64,000 nt of DNA, taken from contig NW_024067736.1 in NCBI RefSeq assembly GCF_009389715.1, forward strand, positions 1 to 64,000, written 5' to 3'. This document shows positions 22,914 to 34,564 of the stretch, piece after piece; positions within the stretch are counted from its first letter, which is position 1, and every line of letters begins with the position of its first letter. Origin of the DNA: Phoenix dactylifera. Taxonomy: Eukaryota > Streptophyta > Magnoliopsida > Arecales > Arecaceae. Under the pieces are notes generated by a model, which searched no databases, was not told the origin of the DNA, and saw only the letters and a program-made list of their open reading frames with translations. Both the position numbers and the translations under genes were made by a program.

Positions 22914-24356
22914 GGTGCTGATGTGGGGAAGAAAATTCCCCCTTTTATTATACCTTCTTCTTCGGTCAGATCTCTTCTATTTGGTAAAAATGGTGTCATG
23001 GGGAAATCTCCGATATCGGAGAGACAAAGCCTGTTCCTTTTTTTTTTAATCAAATATATACAGATTAAAAAGAAAAAAACTCATCTGGATCTTGGATTAA
23101 ATTTTCGAATTTCTCGTACTTCAGTTTTTTTTTTTCTCTCGAACTTGGGTTGGCGATAAGTATGCTGTAAGCATGATTGCACGAATCACGAGGTGGGAAA
23201 TGAGATTTCGTGGCGATCAGCCCGACGTCAAAATCGCGATACGGCGGGCCACGCAGCACGTTTACGGTTTGAGAACGTGGGATATGGGGTGCGGTGGGCC
23301 GGCCTTGGAACGGACGGTCCGCCATCGTTGGACGAATGGACGGTGGTCCTTCGTCAATCTCAAAGCGCAGTTGTTTCTTGACCGCATCCGTGAACATGGG
23401 CGCTTCGTCCACCTTGCGGGCCGTGGACTGCCCCCTGGACTCCAAACTCGGCCGTATACCCCAAAACACCGTAAAAATTTCATTCGCCAGTCATAGAATA
23501 TTTGGTTGATATCAAATCATGTGGCCGAAGTTTTTCAGTCCTCCTTTTACTACCTTGAAGTGGGTCGTTTAGACATAGAATATTAAAGCCAATTACTTAA
23601 CTCTAGTTAGTTTGGAACTTTCTCAGTCCATATTTTTTGGCTGGGTAAGCCAATATTTCAGCCTAGCTCACTATGATAAGAACTTAGAGCAGTTAGAAAG
23701 TCAGAATAAGTGGGCCTTTTCAGCCTAGGAGAACTTTCAGAAACTTGACGTTGCTTTTGTTATTAGGCCAGACTTTGCCTATATGCAGTGGTCCAGAGAC
23801 CATCAATAAGGCTTCCTATAAAAGCTTGTCAATGAGGCCATGAAAAGACCTTGCTCTGCCGCTGAAGCGGTAGCTCGGTGGAACGGGGCCTTACTTCCAA
23901 TCAAGTGGTTTCGAGTTTAAAACGCGCGGACGTCGATTAAATTACGGAGACCAGATGCTCTCTGCTCGGACACGGGGTTTGGAAAAGCTACTGGTCCGTT
24001 AGTAGTCTCAGTGGTGCCAGATGTGACGTACTCACACAGAAGGTTCATGTCGGAGCCCAGAGGAGTATCCGAGTCGGACCCACGGATGGGGAGGATATGA
24101 GTAAAACCAGCTGGGGTGCCCAACACACGGTTATTTCTGCCCGCATCGAACATTCTTTTGGTGGAGGGAAGGTCTCGCCAAAATAATGTCATTACAGGAC
24201 GCAACCGATGACGTAGCAAATTAATTTCATTGTCTATATATGTTAGACTGGGAAGCTATCCAGTTGGCAAGAAAGCTAGCATGAGCTGTGTCTCCGTTAT
24301 AACAACGTTTGTCTTTCTTTCTTTAATGGCTAAATGTGCCTCCAGAGCAGGTCTGA
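22914..24356. other. Intergenic region downstream of the A20/AN1 gene
   Basis: Contains the 3'UTR of the zinc-finger gene, poly(T)/(A)-rich DNA, and a possible tRNA-derived SINE from 23871. Short open frames in both strands around 23170-23500 show no known domain. Confidence 0.5.
23871..23918 (+). repeat. Possible tRNA-derived SINE head (boxes A and B)
   Basis: TAGCTCGGTGG (23871-23881) resembles the pol III A box and GGTTTCGAGTTT (23907-23918) a B box with one extra T, about 37 bp apart as in tRNA-derived SINEs. The SINE body and tail are not delimited. It does not fold as an intact tRNA. Confidence 0.3.
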
Positions 24357-24797
24357 TGTAACAGGTCATAGGCTAGCAAAAAAATATTTTTGATTCTTTG
24401 AGTCCTCTGCAAGTATTCAAGATATTTTTAACAAACTCCAGCAAATAATTGATGTGAGACTAAACACATGTTCATACGGATCCTCACATACTCTTTCTAT
24501 TCAATTATTGACTTTCTCGTCAGACTAAGAGTCAAAATCCGTTCAAATCTAATTATAAACATAATGATCAACTCGTAGTCAGCTCAAATATATTCATGTT
24601 GCAGTGTCTTCTAGTCCACGTAGGTTATGGGCCGGATATATTCTAATACCATTTGTAATAATTCAAGATCTTATCCAAAAAAACTCACTGGAAGATTTTT
24701 TTGAATTTTTTCATCCTGTATAATAGTATAAGTATCCAAGATCTTTCCGACGAATAATTAATGTGGGACTAAACACATACTCGCACGAGTCATCACA
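24357..24797 (-). mobile_element. TRIM-like LTR element (441 bp)
   Basis: Two related direct repeats, 24357-24488 (132 bp) and 24654-24797 (144 bp), both have TG...CA ends and share a stretch around GGGACTAAACACAT. Directly inside the right repeat, the minus strand reads TGGTATTAGA, a degenerate tRNA-Met primer-binding site (24651-24642). The internal region is about 165 bp with no ORF. Flanking pentamers TCTGA (left) and ACTGA (right) match at four of five bases, a plausible eroded target-site duplication. This is the layout of a terminal-repeat retrotransposon in miniature. Confidence 0.65.
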
Positions 24798-25597
24798 ACT
24801 GACCCTAATCTTTAGTATCTAGTGGCTAAGATGGAGGGATGCTAGATTATTCCTATAATTAGATACATGATACCTGCACAACTTTATCCTACTGGAAGTA
24901 ATTATTAGTTAGACTAGATTCACCACAGTGTTAGTGGACCAGTCCAATCATACATTAACACTTTTACAGACGGACAAAAAAGAAAAAGAATGCAATACAC
25001 GCGTGTCTGTGAGTGTTGCTTCACAATTGAACTAATCCATAAGCTCAGTCATGGGTTAGGTCCAACTAAAAATTGGCACCCTACTAGAGGTTGCAATCTT
25101 GGAAACGGGTCAAACACATCCAAACCGAGGTAACCTTTGTCCCACCTGATACTGTTATATTTTTGCATTTTAATTTGGACCCAAAACAAATTTAATAGAT
25201 GATTCCATTAAGTCGGATCGAGTTATGTCGATGACGAGGATTTTACACCTAGCAAGCCCTTTGGGTCAATGCAACCATCCAACATGACTAAAACATCACT
25301 GTCAGGTTGACTTGGAACCAGGTCAGATCGGTCGCGTCTATATTTTGGATCAAATATTTGGTATTGCTTTTATTTATTTTTTTTTTGTTTTCAAAAATTT
25401 AGGAAGAAAAATAAAGTACAATGAATAACAATGCATGATGAACCCTCTTTTGTTTTACGAAATTATTTGTTGAGTTTTCAGAGCTTTTAGAAGTATAAAT
25501 TTATTGCTTTAAAACAAGAATGAAAATAAAAGCAAGGGATGGTAAAAGTTTAATGCAAATGCTTTATTCATCATCGGTCATCATTATTGTTTCTACT
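24798..25597. other. AT-rich intergenic DNA
   Basis: No gene, RNA or repeat is recognisable between the TRIM-like element and the hAT terminal inverted repeat. Confidence 0.4.
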
Positions 25598-26586
25598 CAA
25601 GGTCTGTCGAATCGGTACTGAGACCCATACCGGTCGATGGACGGGCGGGTCGACATAGAGACCTGTACCGGTCGGCGGGCGGGTCAGTACGAAAATCTTT
25701 ACCGATCGGCGAGTGGGTCGGTATGGTACTATACTGACACACGGTACGCTTAGGTGTGCATGTTCAGGACTAGCACAACTATTTTTTTTTTGAGTTTTCC
25801 AAGTTTAATTAATTAGTAATCAATTTTTTCAACTTTTTCAATAATTTTAAGTCTAATTTGATTTTTTTTGATATATTTTGAAGTTTCTATAATCTTGGTT
25901 TAACTTAAATGATGCATCTTATTCTTTTAAAGCGATACAAAATATAAAATGATTGATTGGTGAGAAGTTGCATACTGCAAGAAGCAACATAAAATATCTT
26001 AAAATCAACTAGTGAGATGAAAAATATAAAATAATACAACATATATACCAATATCTAAAATCTCGTCGAGTGGCGATGCCTCTCACAGATATTCGGATCA
26101 TTAGCATAGTCAGGAGGCATATTGGCCCACCTCTCTAACTAAGCAGCATTGTAGTCTTAATTGCTTATTCCATAAGGAGCGCGCTTTGGATTATAAGCAC
26201 TCTCGGATATCTCGCTGAAGCTCTAGCTTTGAGAGGTATCCTTTAGCTGATAAAATGGCTGCGAAGGGACCTATTCAAATCAACCGGCAGCAAAATCTGA
26301 CCTGTAAGATGTTCTGGGCTACATAGGATAGTAACCACTAGAAAATGCCTCAAACGCATCATATCCATATCCATATACATATCAGTTATAGGTTGCCTGC
26401 GGTTGCGATTGATAGGATCTACTATACGACTCGGAACTTGATATGTCTATGGATCTTACTCCATATGTGAGGTCATTTATAGCTGCATCGTGTCCTCCTG
26501 AATGACCTCGAGGAGCCCGTCTCCTATATGCAATTGTATCCTCGTGAGCCCTATCAGATCGTGCACCGTGGTTCCTATCCTATATA

Positions 26587-26591
26587 GCATG
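26587..26591. other. Left target-site duplication of element B (GCATG)
   Basis: GCATG abuts the 5' LTR and is repeated exactly at 39629-39633 after the 3' LTR. It proves insertion as a unit into the hAT copy. Confidence 0.93.
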
Positions 26592-26670
26592 TGTTATGGG
26601 GGAATTAAGCCGCCATGCCCCACGTGATCGGCACGCGTATCCAGAAAAGCTACAGTTACCCTTTGACCAA

Positions 26671-26899
26671 GCACTCCGACCCCGAGTCGGACCTCCTCGG
26701 CTTCGCAGCCCGACCCCGGGTCGGCTGCCCTATGATCCAGCACTCCGACCCCGAGTCGGACCTCCTCGGCTTCGCAGCCCGACCCCGGGTCGGCTGCCCT
26801 ATGATCCAGCACTCCGACCCCGAGTCGGACCTCCCCGGCTCCGCAGCCCGACCCCGGGTCGGCTGCCCTATGATCCAGCACTCCGACCCCGAGTCGGAG
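26671..26899. repeat. 69-bp U3 repeats in the 5' LTR of B
   Basis: Copies start at 26671, 26740, 26809 and 26878 (partial). Each full copy holds GTCGGC (GCCGAC on the other strand), the DRE/CRT core. The same block is in the 3' LTR from about 38895. Confidence 0.9.
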
Positions 26900-27143
26900 A
26901 TCTTTTGATAACGACAGGCTATTCTCCAGAGGCACGCCGCGGCCTCCTGCTCCACTACTCCCTGCAACGGCTGTACCCGATGCTGCCCACGATCTCCTGT
27001 ATCAACCGTACAAAGCGGAGCTCCACTACGCCCTGTCATGGCCGTACCCAGCGCTGCTCCACGACGCCCCGTAACGGCCATGTCAGTGGCCATTCTATCG
27101 TGCCCCACGACAACAAACCCCCCTGAGAGACCTCCCAGCCAGG

Positions 27144-27149
27144 TATATA
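27144..27149 (+). promoter_or_regulatory. TATA box in LTR of element B
   Basis: TATATA lies downstream of the U3 repeats and about 260 bp before the LTR end, the expected place for the element's own promoter. It is duplicated in the 3' LTR. Confidence 0.6.
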
Positions 27150-27406
27150 CGGGGCTGGGGGGAGAAGGGGGGGGGTAAGCAATACCTCCCAGAGCACTCT
27201 CTCCCACTTGTGATTAACATCTCTCCTCCTCCAATCTCCTCTGACTTGACCGTCGGAGGGCCATCACCACCCTGGTGGTGGTGCAAGGCTTGTTTGCAGG
27301 TTCCTTGGCGGAAGGTGGAGCGCAACCAGCACCAACCAAGACAACTCAGGCGGAACCCCGTTCACACCGTCGTGTCAATCGTTCTCGGTTTGGACCACCA
27401 GCAACA

Positions 27407-27424
27407 GTTGGCGCTAGAGGAAGG
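27407..27424 (+). other. Primer-binding site of element B
   Basis: GTTGGCGCTAGAGGAAGG follows the 5' LTR directly. Its first ten bases equal those of element A; the TGGCGC core fits a tRNA 3' end. Confidence 0.65.
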
Positions 27425-27447
27425 GCCCGAACCTCCGAACGATCGTA

Positions 27448-30400
27448 ATGGCACGGCGAGGTGGTCGCGGAGCTTCCAATGCTTCCGGTCGCGGAGCCTC
27501 TCGCGCCTCTGGCCGGGAGGCTGCTGCGTCCCCAACACACTCTCAGCAGCATTCCACCGCTTCTCCTCCCATTCAGACGGTCGAACCTGCTCAGTTCGAC
27601 CAGCTAGCCCAGCAGGTTCGCACCCTCGCGGAGGCAGTGCAGAATCTACAGGGTGTGATCTCTCGGGTGCCGCAGCGGGCTCAGGAGCCGCTGCTCCCCG
27701 AGCACTCGCCTCTTCCTCACAACCCGCGCTCCTTCCTCTCCCATGGAGAGGAGCGCCGGCGCGAGGAGGATTCTCGAGTGCGGTCCATTCTGCCAGGACC
27801 TTCTCATCGGAGCTGCGCGGGGTACGAGAGGCGGACCCGGGCGCGTTCTCAGACACCCCAGTCCTCGAGGGGCCCGCACTCCAGTCGGTCCCCCTCGCGC
27901 CGCTCCTTGTCTCCCACCCACCGGTCGCGCTCCCTGGACCGGCGGGTGGACGATCTCCACAGACAGCTCCAGGTCCTGAAGGGCCACTCCAAAGATCCCT
28001 TCGCCGACTTGGAGATCTCCTCCCAGCCGGCGCTTGCCTCAAGGATCCTGCGGACCCTAAACCCGCCGGGGTTCAAAATGCCGGCGATCGAACCCTACGA
28101 CGGGGCGGCGGACCCACGGGACCACGTGGAGAGTTTTAGGACTCTTATGCTCCTCCATGGAGCATCGGATCCTCTCCTCTGCAAGGCCTTCCCGGCGACC
28201 CTCCGCGGCCCGGCAAGGGCGTGGTTCGCCGGCCTGGAGGCTAATTCCATCCAGTCCTTCCACCAGTTCACCCGTCTCTTCATCAGCCATTTCGCCGTCA
28301 GTAGCCGGCGAAGACTGGTCTCCGACTCCCTCTTCGATGTCCGGCAGAACGAGGGAGAGAGCCTGCGGGATTATCTCACCCGCTTCAACAAGGCAACACT
28401 GGAGGTCCGGAATTTGAGCCAGGAGGTGGCTCTCTCAGCCCTGAAGCGAGGCTTCCGGAAGGGCAGACTCACCTTCTCCCTGGACAAACGCCTGCCGCGG
28501 AGCTTCCCGGAGCTGTTGTCTCGGGCAAACCAGTATGCAGACGCCGAGGAGGCAGCCTCCCACCGGAACAAGGAGGCCGCCGAGGCCCCTCTAAAGCCCG
28601 GGAAGAAAAGGCGAAAAGAGGCACCCCAGAGGAGGAGCCCGACGCCTCAACGCCGGCGCAGAAGCCCGTCACCAGCAAGGAACCACGGCGCCACACGCCC
28701 TCGTTCTCCGCACCGACGCTTCAACCGGTACACCCCACTCCTGGCCCCCCGGGCCCAGATCCTCATGGAGGTCAAGGGGCGGGAGGACCTCCCGGTCCCG
28801 AGGCAGATGAAGAAGATCCCTGGGAGGAAGCCTTCTCGGGCGTACTGTGAATACCACCGAGACCACGGCCACGATACCGAAGACTGCTTCCAGCTTCGGG
28901 ACGAGATCGAGGCTCTCATTCGCCGAGGGCGTCTCGGTCGATATGTAAACGACCGACGTCCCCCCGCAGATCCGCGTCCAGCCGACCCGGCCCCTCAGGA
29001 GCCTCGGGAGCAGAATCGACCCGTTGCGGGAGTGATCCACACCATCACTGGGGGCTGCTCTCGGCCCGTGAGGAACGCAGGGGGCTCGGCGGAAGCATCA
29101 GGAGTGGCCGTCGCGAAGAGGCAGCGGGTAGGAAATGTAATCACTTTTTGTGATGAAGATGTAAAGGGGGTTCAGACTCCCCACGATGACGCCATGGTGA
29201 TCTCTCTCACTATGGCGGACTATGATGTAAGGCGTGTTCTTGTGGATAGTGGAAGCTCAGCTGATATTTTGTATTACGAGGCCTTCCAAAAGATGGGCTT
29301 GTCCCGACAATTGTTGCACAAAACATCCACCCCCCTCATAGGATTCACTGGAGACGCTATCTCGGCCGAAGGTGTCATCGAGCTGCCTGTGACTGCGGGC
29401 ATTGCACCCGCAGAAGCCACGGTGCGGCTCGGGTTCTTGGTCGTCCGTGCTATCCTCGGACGACCCGGACTGAACGCCCTTCGCGCGGTGGTTTCTACCT
29501 ACCATTTGCTCATGCGGTTCCCCACGGCGGCCGGGATTGGAGAGGTCCGAGGTGACCAGCCGACCGCACGGCAGTGTTTCCTAGCAACTCTCAAAGGGAA
29601 GAAGCCCATGGAGGCCCTAAGCGTCGAGTCACTTGACGCCAGAGACGAAGTGGCCTTGCGGCACGGGGAGCCGGCTGAGGGCGTAATCGAAGTTCCCCTC
29701 GAAGAAGGCCGCCCGGACCGCACGGTCCGGGTCGGTGCCAACCTCGACTTGGAAGCTCGGCTCCGGTTAGTGGAATTCCTCCGAGCCAATGCAGATGTGT
29801 TTGCCTGGTCGGCGGCCGATGTACCTGGGATCGACCCGGAGGTCGTTTCTCACGCCCTCAGCGTCGACCCGACCCACCGACCAGTAAAGCAAAAGAAGAG
29901 ACACTGTGCCCCGGATCGGATCCGGGTGGTCGACCAGGAGGTAGACAAACTCTTGGAGGCAGGTTTCATAAGGGAGGTGAGCTACCCCGAGTGGCTGGCA
30001 AACGTCGTACTTGTCCGGAAGGCGAGCGGGAAGTGGAGGATGTGCGTCGACTACACCGACCTGAACAAGGCGTGCCCCAAGGATAGCTTTCCGCTTCCAC
30101 GGATAGACCAACTGGTCGACGCGACTTCCGGATATCAGCTACTGTCTTTTATGGACGCCTTCTCCGGCTACAACCAAATAATGATGGCTCCACAGGACGA
30201 GGAGAAAACTGCCTTCATAACAGACCGGGGGCTGTACTGTTACAAGGTAATGCCCTTCGGTCTGAAGAACGTTGGCGCCACTTACCAGCGCCTCGTCAAT
30301 AAAATCTTCAAGGAGCAGATCGGCCGGAATATGGAGGTGTACGTGGACGATATGCTGGTAAAAAGCCGCCATGCAGACCAGCACATTGCAGATCTGGAGG

Positions 30401-32897
30401 AGACTTTCACCACCTTGCGAAAGTTTCGCATGAAGCTAAACCCAGCGAAGTGCGCTTTTGGTGCTTCGGCCGGGAGGTTCCTCGGTTTCATTGTCAACCA
30501 ACGGGGGATCGAGGCCAACCCGGACAAGATCAAAGCCATCCAAGATATGTCCCCTCCGACCAAAGTGAAGGAGGTTCAGGAGCTCGCTGGAAGGGTCGCC
30601 GCGCTCGGACGATTTGTGGCAAAGTCGGCCGAACGCTGCCAACCATTCTTCAAGGTGTTGAAGCGCCCAAAAGACTTCCTCTGGACGGCCGAATGTCAAG
30701 CGGCGTTCGACCAGCTCAAGGAGTACATGGCGTCTCCTCCCCTGCTGTCCAAGCCGCAAGAGGGGGAGATGCTCTACCTTTACCTGGCGGTCTCCCCAAC
30801 CGCAGTCAGCGCAGTACTGGTTCGGGAAGAGGCAAGACTTCAGAAGCCTGTGTACTACATCAGCCGAGTCCTCCGGGATGCCGAGACGCGGTACACGAAG
30901 GCTGAGAAGATCGCCTTCGCGCTGCTGACTGCGACCAGGAGGCTTCGCCCCTATTTCCAGGCTCATTCTGTCACCCTTTTGACCGATCAACCACTGCGGC
31001 AGATTCTCAGCAATCCAGAGAATGCGGGACGGCTGGTGAAGTGGGCAGTAGAACTTGGTGAGTTCGACATCCTCTACCAGCCCCGACCAGCCATCAAGGC
31101 CCAGGTGCTCGCGGACTTTCTCGCTGAGTGCACTGTGCAGGAGGCGGAACCTAAGCCGCCGGAGACACCCAGCCTCGATCTCCCGATCTGGACGCTCCAC
31201 ATTGACGGGTCGTCGAACCCTGAAGGTGGAGGGGCTGGGCTGGTCCTCACCAATCCCGATGGAGTGATAGCCGAGTATGCCTTGAGGTTCGGATTTACAG
31301 TGACCAACAATGAGGCGGAGTACGAGGCCCTAGTCACGGGACTCAAACTCGCCAAGGAGCTCGGCGTCCGGCGTCTGAAAGTCTTCACCGACTCCCAGCT
31401 GGTGGTCGGGCAGGTTCGAGGGGAGTTCGAGGCGCGGAGCCCGACCATGCAGAGCTACGTCCGGAAGGTGCAAACACTCATTTCCGACCTCGGCAGTGTT
31501 GACATTCAGCAGGTCCCAAGGAGCGAAAATGCCAGGGCCGACAGGTTGTCCCGCCTAGTGGACGCAGACGCGCACAACTTGTCGAGGGCAATCTACCTGG
31601 AGACCCTGGATGCCCCGAGCATTGACGGGGCTGGAGCGGTGATGGCAATTGACCCGGAGCCGTCTTGGATGGACCCGCTCGTCGCCTACCTCGCCGAAGG
31701 AATCCTCCCTGAAGACGAAGATCAGGCCCGGCGGCTTGTAAAGAAGTCCGCCCACTACGTACTTTATGAAGGGAGGCTGTATCGGACCTCGTTTACCGCC
31801 CCCCTCTTAAGGTGCCTCCGCCCCGCGGAAGCGGCCTATGCCCTCGGCGAAGTCCACGAAGGCATCTGCGGATCGCACTTGGGGGCTAGGTCCTTGGCGC
31901 ATAAGATCATGAGGCAAGGCTACTATTGGCCGACCTTGTTGGAGGACTCGAAGGACCACGTGCGGAAATGCGACGCCTGCCAGCGCCACGCCAACGTCCA
32001 GAGAGTCCCCTCTGTTCCCTTGGCGCCAATCACCGCGCCCTGGCCCTTCGCACAGTGGGGAATGGATATCCTCGGACCATTCCCCGTCGCTTCGGCCCAG
32101 CGGAAATTTTTGATTGTCGCCATCGACTACTTCACCAAGTGGGTGGAGGCAGAGCCACTGGCCACCATCACGGAGGCACAAGTCCGGAAGTTCGTAAAGA
32201 AGAACATCATTGTCCGATTTGGAGTACCTCGGGTCCTCATCTCGGATAACGGTCGACAGTTTGATAACAAGCACTTCCGGGACTTCTGCGAGGAATTCGG
32301 GATCGAGCATCGGTTCACATCCGTGTCGCATCCCCAAACCAACGGCGAGGCCGAGGTCACAAATCGTACAATCCTCCAAGGTATCAAAGCGCGGGTCGGC
32401 CGGACGGGGCAAGCTTGGGTCGAGGAACTCGAGAATGTCCTTTGGGCGTATCGGACCACGCAACGGACTCCTACTGGAGAGACGCCTTTCAGCCTAACCT
32501 ATGGCACGGAAGCCGTTGCCCCCGTGGAGCTCGGACTCCCTCGCCTCGGGTGGCCGTGCACCGACCCAAGGCCAATTCAGAGCAACTCCGAGGGAACTTG
32601 GATCTCTTGGAAGAGGCAAGGGAAATGGCTCAGGTTCGGATGGCAATGTATCAGCAGAGGGTGGCCCGATATTACAACTCCAAAGTCCGACCGAAGCTTT
32701 TCAGAATTGGAGATCTGGTGCTGAGGCGAGCTAAGGCATCTCAACCTACGGAAGGTGGGAAGCTAGCGCCAAATTGGGAAGGCCCGTATAAAGTTCGTTG
32801 GGTAAACCGACCTGGCTCCTACCAGTTGGAAGCCCTAGATGGCCGAGAAATTCCAAGGGGCTGGAATTCCGCTAACCTGCGGATGTATTACCAGTAG
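27448..32897 (+). CDS. gag-pol polyprotein of Tat element B (one frameshift near 32540)
   Basis: One frame is open from ATG 27448 to 32724 (1,758 codons). Domains by approximate residue: retrotransposon gag core 210-330; CCHC-like knuckle CEYHRDHGHDTEDC about 467-480; aspartic protease with DSG about 598; RT with YVDD about 964-967; gypsy RNase H about 1110-1200; second, archaeal-type RNase H about 1250-1370 (D in IDGSS, E in NNEAEYEAL, D in FTDSQ, D in ARADRL); integrase zinc finger about 1470-1515 and D-D-E core about 1540-1640. Two RNase H domains are a Tat-lineage hallmark. A missing C in the run at 32538-32540, compared with A, shifts the frame, so the integrase C-terminus continues in another frame to TAG 32895-32897. 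Near 29449, six codons present in A after the protease core are absent. Confidence 0.95.
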
Positions 32898-33935
32898 AAC
32901 AACAAGGCCAGAAAGACAATTTAAAAAGGTGCAACACTTTTCATTTCAATAATTTCTGGTTACAATGGCGTGCTCGTGTGATTACAAGGAATTCCCAGAG
33001 GGGAATTAGGGAGTAAAGAAAGTAAAGAAGAGATGGGGACCCAAACCCTCAACCCAGGGCGGCTGCAGTCCCGCCAGAAGTGGATGCTTCTAACCGGAGG
33101 CGCCATCCAGCACCTCACCAAAAAGACGAGGAGCCGCCGCAGAAGAAGCTCCCGCTGCCCCCAGGGGAACGCCGCCTCCAAAGGATATTCCCATCTTCCC
33201 CAGTGGTAGGGAAGAGAAGGGATTCAAGGGGGAGGAGCATATGGTGGCGCGGTCCCGGATTGAGCGTCCGGCGCAGAGCTCAACCGGGAGGCTGAACTTC
33301 AAGGAGGGGAGATGTGATCCCGGATGAAACGCCTAGGGCGGAGTTCCGCCGGGGAGACCCTCCTTGTTGATCCCAGATGAAACGGCTAGTTGGCTGAAGT
33401 TGTAAGGGGAGCGCCTCCCCTTTCCTTCGACAGGAGTCTCTCAGTCATATGCCAAGGAGGAGGTCCGCGATCCATGGCAACCTGCAGCTCCGGCTTGGCA
33501 AATTCCATCGTACCTGCACCTGTATTTATAGCCAAGCTGCGGCCCCCTGGTAGTTCCGATACGGGTGGCTCCAATAAATGCAGGCGCACTGAATCCGGAG
33601 CCGTTCCGGCTCCCGAGGCGTATCTCCCCGCGACTTCCTAAGCGTCATTCTCCTTAAATCGCATTCTTTGTGCAGTACAATCCGGGTGTCGTATACCCCT
33701 AGGTCCACGTGTCTCCGCTCGCGCCCAGGCCGCATCCTCCTCGAAGAACCCGCGTATCGCGGCCCGCTCAACTAACACTCCTCACCAGCAGCAACTGGCG
33801 ATCTGATTTCCCAGGTAACGCATTAATTAGCGTTTAATACCCTTCTCGTGTTCCCCCCAGGCAACGCTTGGAGGAGAGGAGAAACACGGTCGCGGCTGGG
33901 CACGGAGAAACCCCGATGGGCGGCGAGCGACAAGT
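32898..33935. other. Post-pol spacer of element B with antisense promoter-like sequence
   Basis: Non-coding region between the end of pol and the 121-bp array, homologous to 12626-13780 in A. It contains the antisense TATA box at 33530-33523. Short minus-strand frames around 33090-33302 and 33526-33771 are not conserved as proteins between A and B. Confidence 0.6.
33523..33530 (-). promoter_or_regulatory. Antisense TATA box in element B
   Basis: TATAAATA on the minus strand, in the same sequence context as 13031-13038 of element A (TGGCTATAAATACAGGTGCA in both). It would drive a short transcript toward the 3' end of pol. Confidence 0.45.
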
Positions 33936-34564
33936 GGCCGACCAACGAGTGGAATGTCCCGGGGCTCGGCCCCCGGATGCCTGGCTAACCCGATGATCAT
34001 CCCGGGAGCAGACTAGCCGGAAGCCCCGACCGGTCGCCTCGGCTTGCGCCAGCCTAGGCCGACCAACGAGTGGAATCTCCCGAGGCTCGGCCCTCGGATG
34101 CCTGGCTAACCCGATGAACATCCCGGGAGCAGACTAGCCGGAAGCCCCGACCGGTCGCCTCGGCTTGCGCCAGCCTTGGCCGACCAACGAGCGGAATTTC
34201 CCTGAGGCTTGACAACCCTCAGATGCCTGGCTAGCCCGATGAACATCCCGGGAGCAGACTAGCCGGAAGCCCCGACCGGTCGCCTCGGCTTGCGCCAGCC
34301 TAGGCCGACCAACGAGTGGAATCTCCCGAGGCTCGGCCCTCGGATGCCTGGCTAACCCGATGATCATCCCGGGAGCAGACTAGCCGGAAGCCCCGACCGG
34401 TCGCCTCGGCTTGCGCCAGCCTTGGCCGACCAACGAGCGGAATTTCCCTGAGGCTTGACAACCCTCAGATGCCTGGCTAACCCGATGATCATCCCGGGAG
34501 CAGACTAGCCGGAAGCCCCGACCGGTCGCTTCGGCTTGCGCCAGCCTTGGCCGACCAGCGAGCG
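33936..34564. repeat. 121/124-bp tandem array of element B
   Basis: Unit starts (GCCGACCA) at about 33936, 34058, 34179, 34303, 34424 and 34547. Two variants alternate: TAGGCC...GAGTGGAATCTCC and TTGGCC...GAGCGGAATTTCC, producing a 245-bp higher-order unit twice. Confidence 0.9.

Larger units (their letters stand above)
26592..27406 (+). repeat. 5' LTR of element B (815 bp)
   Basis: TG...CA ends. Three full 69-bp direct repeats plus a partial one (26671-26899) fill U3, each with two GTCGG/CCGAC palindromes. A TATATA box lies at 27144-27149. Confidence 0.96.

Noticed and set aside
26596..27126. Open frames within the LTRs of both elements
   Set aside because: They come from the 66/69-bp repeats in U3 (periods divisible by three keep frames open) and encode no recognisable protein.
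27362..28042. 226-codon minus-strand frame over the start of gag in element B
   Set aside because: Shadow of the Arg/Ser-rich gag N-terminus; no independent signals.
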